A DNA stretch of 64,000 nucleotides from Symbiodinium natans. Its lineage: Eukaryota; Sar; Dinophyceae; Suessiales; Symbiodiniaceae. The position numbers and the translations under genes are program-made. The DNA lies in the NCBI GenBank assembly GCA_905221605.1, contig CAJNDS010000035.1, forward strand, positions 185,189 to 249,188. Reading direction: 5' to 3'. The first letter of the stretch is position 1. Each line of letters starts with the position of its first letter. Below, piece by piece: positions 45,622 through 57,701 of this stretch. Below the pieces are notes generated by a model, which worked only from the letters and a program-made list of their open reading frames with translations, had not been told where the DNA came from and ran no database searches.

Positions 45622-48600
45622 GCTTTGCAAGCCAAGACAAGGCTTGAGCTCCTAGGCATGCAGGGGGGGTTTTGAATGTTTGGACGTGGGATGCAGGCTA
45701 CAGTGCCCTATTGCGCCTGCACCTGTCCACTAAACCAAATGAAGAAGCGCTTAAGCCTGCTAGCTGTCAACCGGAGATGAATGAGCAAGCAGACATGCCG
45801 CGTATCGTCACGTTGCACGGAGTTGCACTTGCGTCAGGACAGCGAAGTCCCAACTACCGTCCTGACGATCACAGAGGTGGCGTTGTGATGCGCGAGGACC
45901 GCAGCGGTTTGCTAATACTCTCAGTCGCACGTGGTCCTGAAGTCCGGAGCTCGGCGCTTCAATGAGCTTCAGCCGTGGTTACGAATGCGACGTTGCAACC
46001 TGTGTGAAATGCAAACCTTCAAAGTGGGTGGGCACGCGTGTTGGGACCCAAACTAAGGTCGAAGTTTATGCCGTCACCCCGAAGCTGGATGTTATTCCCA
46101 TGGCCCTGGTTGACGCTGACATCGGTGCAACTCTCGGCTCTCTCATGAGTGTGCAGGCACCAGGCTGGAAGATGTGATTTGCGGAGGCCTCACCTCATGT
46201 CTTGAGATCGTATTCCCAGAGGTCTGGCCCTTAAGCAGAAATCTCATCCGAGTGGGCCGGAGCTTTCTGACGGTTCTAGAATTGTTATTGAAGATTTTCT
46301 CTGGTCCTGCAGGGCCCATTTCGCGGACTGCGAGCAAGACTACAGCCGGATGAGAGTGCAACACCGTGGGCGGCTTGGGCTTTGATATCCGACCCAAGGC
46401 TGAGGCATGGGTTCCGGAGCATGTGGAACCCCGGCTGACAAAGCTCCCCCCCCGCTACTGCCGAAAGTTAGCTGAAAGTCCTTCCCCTGCAGATTTTCTT
46501 GTCGACCCTCACCTCAGCGCCTCAGGGGTAGAAGATAGTGTGCAGAAGCCCTTTTCCTTCCCCTCAACGTCATGAGGCCGTACAAAGAGGAAAATCCGCA
46601 GGAGAGCAGCATCAAAGACTCCCCGTGCGGGGCCCGAGTGCCTGGGGGATAGTCGGATATGCATGTTTAAGAATCAATTCTCACAGCATCCCGTTACTAC
46701 CCTAGCTCTGCACAAGAATGGCTTGCAATTAACGCCCTGACCTTCGAGAAGTCGATGTGCTTTCTAGTGGAGGCCGCAAAGCTTGAAAAGCTCGAAAAGC
46801 TCGAAAAGCCAATGCTCCACACCACCAGGCGCGATTGGAATCCTTTCGTGGCCTAGCGAACGGGACACTTGCAGCAGTTGGGTCAAGACAGCATTCTGTC
46901 TCTTTGCAGGTGACAAATCACCAGGCAATACTCCGTGCGGCTCTCAATCTTTGGCATGTGGCCCTGAGTGGGACAAAGCTGCCCGGTGTTCTAACACATG
47001 AAAGAACTGTTCCAGTTCTGCAGACCTCGAAATCCTGCAAGTGCGAACTCCTTCGACAACCTGTATTTCTGCTGCGAGAGAAGATGTGCCAAACATCGAC
47101 AAGATACAGGTATCTTGGAGTTCTAGTTAAAGCTTCACGTCAGACTTCCATTCTCTGTTTAGCAGACAACAAACACAAAATCTATGGCCGTCTGTTTATG
47201 GCGTCAGGAACTAGAGATCCAAGGCATCAAGCAACATCTTCGTGTCTGCGAAGCTGTTTCTCATGAAAGCGATCCTTTCGATTTGAGTGAAACACACCCC
47301 CTCGTGATGAATAATGCTCGTGTTGCTTGGTGCTGTTGCTCTGTATGAACGGCATCAACAGCGGGAACCTCAATATCGTTCGTTGTGTGCGCTTCAGAAA
47401 GGTTCGCGTAACGTAAGGGACGTTTTAAGATTTACGGGCCATGGCTCATCAGGTGGCTTTTCTGAACTCAGATTCATCACGGCCACGTGGAGCCACGTGC
47501 ATACAAAGTCGAAAGGAGTTGAATATTCAAACGAACAGAGACTGTATGATATGTCATTACCCACACAACAGTCCGTCGCGCTTTGTTGCGGCGCAAAACC
47601 TCAATTTCAAAAACAGGAATCTTGTTTGACGGGAAACTGCGGCACATGCAGACATTAAGTGCAGACCTCACCTGCTTCTGCTTGACTTCCCACCACTTGA
47701 CTCAGGCCGAGCTCACCTGTAAAGGATGCTCAGTCGGAGCCTAAGCCATCCAGCAAACACCGGTACGCAGTGCATGTCTGTCACAGGAGGCAGCAGAATC
47801 AACTCCACCATTTCTGCCATTTCCTGCATCCTTAAACATGCGAGGCCGAAATCCAAGATCGGCAGCGGCCAGCACCAGGTTTGCACGCCACGAGGCCATG
47901 TCCTCTGCTAGACGACAGATCCTCTTCAAGCCTTGTGCCTCCGTTTGCCGACTTCTGCAGGTGCCAGCTTCCAGAGTACGAACATCGGAAGAGGACTCCA
48001 CTTGGTGAGTGCGTCATTTGTGGTCAGATCTCCCAAGAGCTTTCCAAGAACTCCGCCTCCAGGAAGCTTGCCCCGACAGGTCTCCTCACGAGGCATCCAC
48101 CAGCGCACAAAGTCTGACTTGTCTGACATGTCTGAGAGGGTCCGCTTCGCCGCTCCTGCCAGGAACGGAGACACCCGCATCTCCGAGCCGTGTGCAGGTC
48201 TCGCGCGTGGGCGTGCGCCAAGGCTCCTGCTCTGCTTGCGCCACTGTTGCCGCTGCTTGCCACCCTGTGCCACGGTGAATCATGGCAATGGTAACATGAG
48301 TTCTTCCCTTGCAGGGCATCAAAGCGACGGGCGGCTGGCAGTTGGCCGAGAGCCAAGACAGACATCCAAAACATATCGCACCGTTCTGGGCCTTTGCGTG
48401 AGTTGCTTTGGATTCCGCATGTCTCAGCAACATCCAGCAGCTGTGTTTTGCTTTCGTTTGCCTAGGTGTCCGAATCTCGGACAAGTCGCGGCCGCTTACC
48501 AGCCAAGGCATGCATTGTCGGATGTTTCCGCGATTTGCCACATTCGTCCTCCGGCTTTGAAGATCAGGCACCAAAACCAAGACGCCCTCGACGACGCAGA

Positions 48601-49869
48601 TTGCAGGCATGTGTGACCCATTAATTGAAATCGTAGATTCTGACACTACGGCGTGACTCAGAAATCGGATGTTCTTGTACTACACCATTGGTTTTCGAAG
48701 CCGACTCGTGATTCTCTGCACCCTGATATACCCTGATGCGAGTCCACTGAGGACGTCGCAATGATTCTCGACAAAGTAGTACAAGCCTGGCACCAACATC
48801 AAGTGCAGCCCCCACATGTGGCAAAAGCTTTTTAAGGCATCTTGGTTCAGAATGCATGTCTTGAGCAATGCTGCAGATTTGAGGCGTGCGAGTGTCTGAA
48901 CGACGTTCAAATTCCCCAAGAGGCCTCCGCAGGGCAGTCCCGCTGTAGAAAAAGTTAGTGCTGATCTGCTCATTTTGTCAGGACGTCGCGGTGAGACTCG
49001 CTCAACCACGAGCTCTGGCATGGTGAGTCACGGCCCCGAGACAAACTTCGCAGAAGCCTATCATCTGTTGCCCACACTTGCTCACAACTTGCTGGCTGGA
49101 GGTGGAAGCCGTGATGCTGCAGGCAGCTGCCCCTTTCCTATGCTTTACTGCACCTCTCGCTTCTGCCCCCAGTTCGCAGCGCTGGTCATCGCCTGGTCAC
49201 CAACCTTTCTGGCGGCAGCCCCACAAGCCTGGCTCCAAGAGCAGACTGGGGCTATGCCCGGTTCCGCGGTTTCGGGAGGCCTTTTGCATTGACCTTGTTC
49301 ACGGCAGCGGTGAGGCCAAATCAGCGCATCAAAAACGGTGCGCCGAGACGTGAAGCCACTTGTGAAGGTTGGGAGAGTAGCCTTTTGCAGCTTGCTGCTC
49401 TTGTGCGGCCTCGCGTTCAGAATTCAGAACCAGTCGAAACGTTTCAAATCTACACGCCTAGCTATTAGTGCAACACAAGGAAAAAGAAGACAGCAGGCAA
49501 CTCTTTGTCTTTTTCTCGCATACGGGTTGCGTCACGGGCAGTCTCAAAAAAGGCCCTGGCACATGCAAGGCCAGGCATTGCACCGCTGCCCACTTTAGAG
49601 TCGCGTCGCAACCTGGAAAGAAGGCCAAGTGCAAGAGGTGGTGCAGGCATGTGCAGGCAACCTCTACACTTGGTCAGCGCCCCACTCACAGTGGATTGTG
49701 ACCGGGCGACGCAGCAGGAAAAGGCGTCAGGCACTCAACAGCAGGAAAAGGTATCATGCAGACTGTTCAGGCGTTCAGGCACGTTACTTTTCATGCACAG
49801 GCATGGTTGCACGCTGGCGAGGCATAGAGACCCGGTCGAAAGGCTCAACAATCATCTCAATCATCTCGT
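45622..49869. other. Unassigned region with isolated coding islands
   Basis: Islands on the + strand: 45770-45837 (MNEQADMPRIVTLHGVALAS), about 46040-46177 (KVEVYAVTPKLDVIPMALV, ending at TGA), 46372-46575 (GLGFDIRPKAEAWVPEHVEP), about 48468-48618 (basic, ending RPRRRRLQACVTH) and a long frame about 49180-49470. They may be exons of the gene at 45.1 kb and its neighbours. No family recognised. Confidence 0.3.
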
Positions 49870-50077
49870 ATGCATTTGAGTAAAGGCAAATGCGGGACAA
49901 AGGGCATTGCAGGATCATGCATGGGCTTTGAGTCCTTATGGATGTGGGCTTTGTTAGAACCTGTTTTGTCAGGACAGGCCGTGCGCCAAAAAAGTCTTGA
50001 AGAACATAATCGGTTTCCAAGTGCCAACAAAAGTTACCTTCCCAACACACCTGACCCTGCTGTCCATGTCCAAGGGG

Positions 50078-50086
50078 CTGCTGCTG

Positions 50087-50180
<94 letters not shown>

Positions 50181-51322
50181 ACCACCAACCACCACCAACC
50201 ACCACCAACCACCACCAACCACCACCAACCACCACCAACCACCACCAACCACCACCAACCACCACCAACCACCACCAACCACCACCAACCACCACCAACC
50301 ACCACCAACCACCACCAACCACCACCAACCACCGCCAACACTGGCAAACACCGCCAAACACTGGCAAACACCGGCAAACACCGCCAAACACCAGCAAACA
50401 CCGGCGGCAAACACCGGCAAACACCGGCAAACACCGGCAAACACCGGCAAACACCGGCAAACACCGGCAAACACCGGCAAACACCGGCAAACACCGGCAA
50501 ACACCGGCAAACACCGGCAAACACCGGCAAACACCGGCAAACACCGGCAAACACCGGCGAACACCGGCGAACACCGGCGAACACCGGCGAACACCGGCGA
50601 ACACCGGCGAACACCGGCGAACACCGGCGAACACCGGCCAACACCGGCCAACACCGGCCAACACCGGCCAACACCGGCCAACACCGGCAAACACCGGCAA
50701 ACACCGGCCAACACCGGCCAACACCGGCAAACACCGGCCAACACCGGCAAACACCGGCAAACACCGGCAAACACCGGCAAACACCGGCCAACACCGGCCA
50801 ACACCGGCCAACACCGGCAAACACCGGCAAACACCGGCCAACACCGGCCAACACCGGCCAACACCGGCCAACACCGGCCAACACCGGCCAACACCAGCAA
50901 ACACCAGCAAACACCAGCAAACACCAGCAAACACCAGCAAACACCAGCAAACACCAGCAAACACCAGCAAACACCAGCAAACACCAGCAAACACCAGCAA
51001 GCACCAGCAAACAGCAGCAAACACCAGCAAACACCAGCAGCACCAGCAGCACCACCAGCACCAGCAGCACCACCAGCACCAGCAGCACCAGCAACACCAG
51101 CAACACCAGCAACACCAGCAACACCAGCAACACCAGCAACACCAGCAACACCAGCAACACCAGCAACACCAGCAACACCACCAACACCACCACCAACACC
51201 ACCAACAACACCAAAACCACCAACACCACCAACACCAGCAACACCAGCAACACCAGCAACACCACCAACACCACCAACACCACCAACACCAGCAACACCA
51301 GCAACACCACCAACACCCCTGA
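50078..51322. repeat. 1.25-kb compound minisatellite, periods 3, 10 and 9-10
   Basis: Ordered blocks are seen: (CTG)n then (ACT)n to about 50180; (ACCACCAACC)n to about 50332; (ACACCGGCAA)n with CGA and CCA variants, 50338-50892; (ACACCAGCAA)n to about 51030; then 9-bp CACCAGCAA and CACCACCAA units to about 51318. The motif drifts gradually from block to block. A period of 10 shifts frame each unit and cycles every 30 bp, so most frames on both strands are stop-free. The Thr/Pro/His/Asn-rich and Cys/Trp/Val-rich long frames here are therefore not evidence of genes. Confidence 0.97.
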
Positions 51323-52970
51323 CTCTTTGCGACTGCAGGCAGCAACATCCGAGGGAGTCCGGCTGCGCAGCCGCTCAGTCTCCAGCGACAATGCCGACCG
51401 CCGTGGCCAGGTGGGGAGTCTACACTGTGTACACGTTCTATTTTTCAGACGTTGATGCTGAACTCACGGGTCTGGCAGTGCCACGCGGGATCTGGAGCCC
51501 TGGCCTTGCCAGGCAGTGTCACCAAAGCTGGCCGAAACCCCTCCGCGGCCAGAGTCTGTTGAGCCTGCTACGGCCTAAGCTGCACTTCGACTGGTGGTGG
51601 TACCATGTGATGACAGTACAGTGCGGGCCCAGCATTTCTGAGGTCGGGGTGAACAGTGCATCCGCTCAGGCAGTGGAGTACGGATTTGTTAGCAGGAGCG
51701 AAAACGCTGTCAGCCATCGTGAGCAAGCGTGACAGCTTGGGCCAGGCCAGTTACGTGGCTTCCCCACAGATGTCCCGCCTGAGCCTTTCGGCAAGGTCAG
51801 CAGCAGGAATTGCAAGAGTCACTGCTCAATGAGTTTTTCTGAAATCATCGCATGGGCACCAAGGCCATGTAGCAGCGCCGGTATCCAGGCAGCACACGGC
51901 CCGTGTTCCTGCACAGAGGTGGCGCAGTGCATTGGAACCAAGGGAACAGTCCAAGGGAAGCAGCAAGTTGATGTAAGCTTGAAGTTCCTTATCGACAATT
52001 GCACACCAACTTAGGCCTTGTCTCTGCTTGCCACAGTCCAGGGCTGTTCACGGTTTGCCTTTGGCCAGGTTTGCAGTCGCGCCGAGCGGCCGCGGGTCCT
52101 CAGGCAGAGTTCCGAGAAAACAATTGGGGCCAATCATGAAGTTGTGAAAATATTTTGGTATGCCCTCGCCATGCTCCTTTGCCATTTTGCCGTTTTTCCG
52201 GTCAATTTCCATGCGCTGGTCGCCTGGCATGCCAAAACTCTTCAACCGAACGGCAAGTCTTTCATCTGTCGTTAAAATGGAGTGCTCATTGATGTATGGA
52301 GCTAGACCTGATGCCCTGTGAAAAGGAAGACTCCACGATTGAATGCGCGATGCGCGCAAGTCGCTCGAATGCTCCATTCAAGTGGCTCTCAGGTGTGGTG
52401 CCTGCAAATCAACCACGGCTTCAAGGCAGGTACTTGTTTTCATAGCCCATAAACGGCACTGAGTGACCAGAGCTGTTTGCAGTCGGAATCGAGGAGTGTA
52501 CAACACTAATTACTGACGTCCACAATTTTGCTGCCAGGTCTTTCCTCGTGGCCGAGTGTCTGGGTTCCACAAGTCATTCCAGCAGTACAGCCGGTGCCGG
52601 TGCAGGTGCTGACTCCAAGATCTTCATCGAACTCTAAGTCTTGCTGAGTGCTAGAGCCACGTATTGGGCGAGTCGTAATGATGCCATTCGATATGCAGGT
52701 GCCAATGTCAATGGTGAGCCGCAGCTCCATGGGACACCACTTTGCGCAGCACTGGCCGACTTATTGTTGAGATAAAGAAACTCCATGTTAGTCCATGAGT
52801 GCTCAAGCTTCGCAAGGGTTTGAGTGGAAGGCAGTCGAGGGCCAGCTTTACTACAGTGGCAGCAACAGGCTACCCTGCTGTGGGGAGCTCAGAGTGACAG
52901 TCCGTTCAGACCTGAAAAAGCCATCGAGAGAGCTGTATTTTCGGGTTCCGGAATGTAGTTGCACATCTAG
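51323..52970. other. Unassigned, a few coding islands
   Basis: After the minisatellite, an island after GACTGCAG (about 51338-51409) encodes AATSEGVRLRSRSVSSDNAD. Another starts at ATG 52795 (MSAQASQGFEWKAVEGQLYY) and runs to about 52970, where the alternating repeat begins. Neither can be assigned. Confidence 0.3.
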
Positions 52971-52975
52971 GCAAC

Positions 52976-53325
52976 GTGCTCACGCACACGTGCGCACGCG
53001 CGCGCGCGCGCGTGCACGCGCACGTGTGCACCCGCCCACGTGCACCCGCCGGCGCCGCACCCACGTCCACGCCCACGCCCATGCCCATGCCCATGCACGC
53101 GCATGCACGCACGCACACGCACGCGGAGGCACGCGCACGCACACGCACACGCACACGCACACGCACGCGCACACGCACACGCACACGCACACGCACACGT
53201 ACACGTACACGTACACGCACACGCACACGCACGTGCACACACGCACGCATGTGCACACACGCAAGCACGACCCACGCGCCACGCGCACGCACTTGCACGC
53301 ACGCTCACACGCACACACACTCATC
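52976..53325. repeat. Alternating purine-pyrimidine (AC/GC)n tract, Z-DNA-prone
   Basis: About 350 bp of CACGCACACG-type sequence includes a pure CG run (GCGCGCGCGCGCG) near 52997-53010 and long ACACGC runs at 53120-53230. All six frames are open as His/Thr/Ala/Arg or Val/Cys/Arg repeats, which are not genes. Confidence 0.95.
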
Positions 53326-54070
53326 AGGAGAGCAATTTCAAGAACCGACTTGTTACTTTGCTGTAGGCTCTTGAAGTGTTGTGCCATGGTCAGAGGGTGT
53401 GATTGGTACATGTGTCGGGCTGCTCAGCAATGAGGCAGCCAATCATGCAAGAATGGCCAGCTTCCAAGGAGGGCTGCATTCATTCTGACACTCTGCCACG
53501 GCTATGTACAAGTAGCACATGACAGGCTCCTGGCTCAAGAGCACTTTTCCATACTTTTTCCTATGGACTCATGTGAATTTCTTGAGACGCTTCCGACCCG
53601 AGGCCTCACTCAACCGCTGGCCGGTGGTGCGCTAAAGCAATGACGTGGTGGCCAAAATGTGTGTGCTTCATCTTGCGGTGTCCTGGTGTGCGCTGCTTTT
53701 GTGCTTCTCAGCCTTTGTGGAGCCGTGCAACTGTGCTGCTGCCGGACATCCTGAGTCAAGTACGGCGCTTTTCCCTCAATGGAATGACTGATGTACTATG
53801 CACATTACGTCACTTAACCGGTGCGCTTCTCAAGCTCTGGCAAGTCGCTACTCGCCGCGACTTCCCGCATCATCCTGAAGTAGTCTGGTTCTCATTTCCA
53901 GATAGCTCGTGCTTTGATTTATATAGTTCATCTCCACCATGAAATATCGCTTCAACTCTTGACGCATTCCGTTCGACAACGTTCCAGTCCTCAAGTTCTG
54001 ATCGTATCTCGGAAGTCTTTTCTTGTGCCGCGTCTGCACTAGAGGGTGCGAGAGGGCCCAGTCATGGCGC
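53326..54070. other. Intergenic stretch before the PPR gene
   Basis: No coding island recognised. This is the likely 5' region of the PPR gene, with a possible trans-splice acceptor among several AGs before 54071. Confidence 0.4.
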
Positions 54071-57000
54071 ATGTCCCTGGCGCTGACGCTCAGCCGACCG
54101 TTACAGCCGTGTGTGGGCAGACTGCGTCCGGCACTGTTGCGGCCAGCACTGTGTGTTTGGCCCAGCTATCGGTTCTGGGCATCGTGGCATCGCCACCTGA
54201 ATCGCCTGAATGCTGCTGCCGTGGATGGAGATGTCCATCGAGCCGAGCGTGAGTTTGAGACCCTCATTTCTCAAGTACCTCGAGAAAAGTCCACAGTGGT
54301 CTACAACACGTTGCTCAAGGTAGGGCGGGCTAGTACATCGGGGCTGCAGCAGTTGTTCCGTTCGAATCTACTCCATGCAGCGAGGCCTTCGCGAACAATG
54401 GCTCTGCGCAGAGAGCTGTTTCGCTCTACGGACGAATGCGAGAACAAAGCATTCGTGTCAATGCCAGGATGAACAGTCGTGAAGTATGCTGCGCGGGCTG
54501 TGATTTGCTTGATTTACACGATTGCGGGAAACAGCAACCACGCGAGATGGCACACCTGTGACATACCACATTGTGGCGAGCCATGTTGCCCCAGAGGACC
54601 TATGGCAAAATCATTGAAGCTCACGCCAAAATCGGCGACCTGGAGTCTGCGATGGCATGGCTGTCCCGGCGGTCTCAGGACTTCAAGTCCGCTTCTTGGG
54701 CATCGCGAAAGTTTTTCTCTTTGCCCTGAAGCGAGCAGGTCCACCTCAATCGAATGCATTGAGGTAATGGGGTCCATTGCAGAAAGTTCTTGCGTTGGAT
54801 GCGAGGATTGCGGATTTCAGCTTTGTTCAGTCGGACTTGATGTTCGTCGCTGCCTGTCACGATCTGTCATGTCACTTGCTTGACTGAGGATGCTGTCGCC
54901 CTCAACATGATCCTCGATGCTGCTGCGCAGGCATCCATCGGTAGACTCGAGACTGCCAAGCAGTTAAGCACTGCTAAGCACCAGAGTTGCCCGTCCAGAG
55001 CTCTGTATGACAGTGCAGCCGACATTCCGAGAAACCGGCAGAAAAGAGCTGCGCTCAGAGGCTGGCCTTGCGGAAGAGGCGGAGGCCAGGGACCGGTGCG
55101 GGTAGGTCCTGCGACAGTCTGTAGGATGAATTTGGTACATCATTGCTTGGCCATTCTAGCTGCTGCATCGCTCAAGCACCGTCGATCGTCTGCAGCAAAG
55201 CTTTTGTGACTTCACCCTGTACCTGCAAGATCCTGCAAGGTACTCTTCCTTTCCATCGAGCAGATGGGCTTTGCCACAACTCATTCGTTTGGCAGTGTCT
55301 TGCACGCCCTTGCAAAGGCCTGGAGCGCGCACTGTGGTAGCGACAGGCGTTGTTAGTTGTTTGCATGTCCTGGCTTGAAACAAAAGTCCCGTCGGTATAC
55401 GGGCCTAGCTCAAACAGGATCGGAGTAGGACTTGAATAGGACTTCTGAGAAGTCAGATCGTTGTCCGGCTGCTGTGCCCGAAAGGCCTGGAAGCCCAGTC
55501 AAGCCATCACGTGGCTGGACCGCATGGCGGCTTTGCCGCAAGTTCGATGACCCGACGTAGACATTCTGAGCCTCCATGTTTGCTCTTCGTGGTACAACTT
55601 GTCGATGTGCAGCGCTTGGCACGGGCTATCGTGCTCGGCCACAGGACCGAGAGCAGGTGGAGCCCAACGCCATCTGCTTCGGTGCAGCCACTTGAGTGCA
55701 ACTTTGGTGCGGTGCCAGTGATGTTTTGCTGTTGGCCCATCAACTTCGACCGGCGGCCAGAAGCCCACACAATCCCACGTATGTCACCAAACCGCATGCG
55801 TTTTCCGCTCAATCTGACAAAGTCTTGGGCACCATGCGTTCTTGGAAGTCGCGGTCACACCTGCCTGCCATCAGTTGCAATGGCGGTGCAAAATGTGCAA
55901 AATAGCTGCTACTTAGCTACTTGTTGCCTGATGTTCAAGGTGATCGACGCCTATGCGAAGTCTGGGCAGCCACAAGATGCGGTAAAGGTTTTGCAGGACA
56001 TGCAAGCCCGCAAGCTTCAGCCAGACCTCGTAGCATTTTCCTCCATCGTGGACGCCTTCTCCAGGCTCGGAAAGGTGGGCCCGAGTTGTGGAATGAGTGT
56101 GGACAGTGTGGAGTGCTCGTGTGCCCCTACTGCGTTCCTCACTGACCTCACTGACCCCACTGACTCTCTCTCTCTCTCTCTCGCTCTCTCTCTCTCTCTC
56201 CCTCTCTCCCTCCCTCCTTCTCCTGAAAGGCAGCCGATGCAGCCTTGTGGTTGGAGAACGCTGAGAGTTGCAACTTGCATCCAAACATCATCGTCTACAA
56301 CAGCATCATTTCGGCCTGCGCTCGCACGGGAAACCCCAAGCAGGCCATGCTTGGCATGGTGCACGAATAGTTTGAAGGGTTATCGGGGGCTGCGGCACTG
56401 TGTATATGGTGCAGGCCATCCGCTGGCTACAGAAGATGCAAGCGGCAAGTTTAAGGCCAGATCGTACTTCTTACGGTGGCATACTGGATGCGTTCTCCAA
56501 GAAGACTCTTGGGCACATAGCTGAGAGAGTGTTATTGGCCACTGACCACTGACCACTGTAGGCACTGGCTACTGCAGATGATGTCGTGACACTGGCACTG
56601 GTCTGACCGAGGAAAGGCGTCAAGTTGCAAGAGGTCACTCGTTGGTTCCACTGCATGGTGAATGACCGGCACTCGCCAGATGAAGCTGCGTTCTCGTGCA
56701 TGCCGATTGGCTGGATGTAGTTGGAGCCCGCTCTTTAAATTTGGAATTCGCACGAATGGCAGCCGAACAGACCACACAGAGCATACATCCAAGCAAGACT
56801 GAACAGGTCTGAGCATTGGTACAAGTTGCATGCATGATCTTCGCGCTTAAAACCCCGCTGTGTCGACACTTTTCTACATCGCTTCGGTGCTCACATGCCC
56901 ATGAGCCGAGGATCTTCTGCTGCGCAAGGGCGCGCCGCCCGGAAGAAGCAGAGGCTCGACAACTCGATGTAGAGCAGAGACGGAATGCAGCGGTGAGTTA

Positions 57001-57701
57001 TTTCGAATTCGGCTGAAATCTGGTAGGCTTGGCTTCAGCGCCTGCGCCAGTCGGAGCTGAAACCCGATTCCAGGCCAGGCACTTTCGGCAAATGCACGTA
57101 GGTTGAACCGGGAGGGGTAAAAGCTTGCAGGCGAGAGGGATTCTGACATCGTGCCGTTGAGGTCCTTCAATGGCTTGATTGCTGCTGCGGGCCAGTCTGG
57201 TCAGCTGGACTTGGCAGCGCACTTCCTGAAGCAGATGCAGAACAGCAATGTGCAGCCCAATGTTATGTCGCCACTTGGCTCTTTTTCCTTCATCGGCTTG
57301 GATCAGCCTTGAAGTTATGTAGCTTGTCCCAGTCAGGTACACCAATATCATCAGCGCCTGCGCCAAGACTTCTGCTTGCCATGCTGCCGTTGGCTGGCTG
57401 CAAGAGATGCGGGAGGTGGCGCTGCCCCCCAACCTCCTGTCGTACACCTGCGCGATTGAGGCCGACGCAAGGAGGGGGGGATGGAAGCTGCGCGGCTGAG
57501 CCTCCCAACAATGCCAGGCATGCTTGCGTGCCGGCCGAGCCGCCGACACTCAGGAAGCACAAGGGGCCCAGATGGGACATGGCCAAGGGCCTCAGTCCCA
57601 AGCGGCCCGGGCGCAAGCGCTGTCCCTGCTCCGGCGCATGCGCCAGGAAGGTGCTGGTTCCGCCAAAATCTTTGACAAATGACTTGCCACAGCAGACTTG
57701 A
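54071..57701 (+). CDS. Pentatricopeptide repeat (PPR) protein, probably organelle-targeted, many exons
   Basis: PPR proteins bind single-stranded organelle RNA and guide its processing, editing or translation. Exon 1 (54071-54319) starts MSLALTLSRPLQPCVGRLRP, rich in Arg, Ser and Leu without acids, like a mitochondrial or plastid leader, then DVHRAEREFETLISQ and VVYNTLLK. Next: 54385-54467 (AFANNGSAQRAVSLYGRMRE), 54597 on (TYGKIIEAHAKIGDLESAMA), about 54889-54930 (DAVALNMILDAAAQ), 55940-56074 (VIDAYAKSGQPQDAVKVLQD, LVAFSSIVDAFSRLGK), 56230-56343 (PNIIVYNSIISACARTGNPK), 56415-56501 (AIRWLQKMQAASLRPD), about 56634-56705, about 57162-57270 (GLIAAAGQSGQLDLAAHFLK) and about 57335-57474 (TNIISACAKTSACHAAVGWL). 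At least eight motifs are seen. Donors are GT, GC and GA. The 3' end is uncertain: an eight-G run near 57474 shifts frame, and stops at 57666 or 57699 are both possible. Confidence 0.85.
56160..56220. repeat. (TC)n repeat inside a PPR intron
   Basis: A CT/TC-rich tract with short CCC interruptions directly before the acceptor CCTGAAAG of the exon at 56230. It probably acts as an extended polypyrimidine tract. Confidence 0.9.

Noticed and set aside
50338-50892. CRISPR-like regular repeats
   Set aside because: The repeats are contiguous 10-mers with no unique spacers and lie in a eukaryotic context.
49870-51732. Very long frames on both strands (hundreds of residues rich in Thr/Pro/His/Asn or Cys/Trp/Val)
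   Set aside because: They are produced by the period-10 minisatellite, which removes stops in nearly all frames; no start signal, domain or codon structure.
52795-53433. His/Thr/Ala/Arg-repeat and Cys/Val/Arg-repeat frames
   Set aside because: Translations of the alternating AC/GC tract; open in all frames and on both strands.
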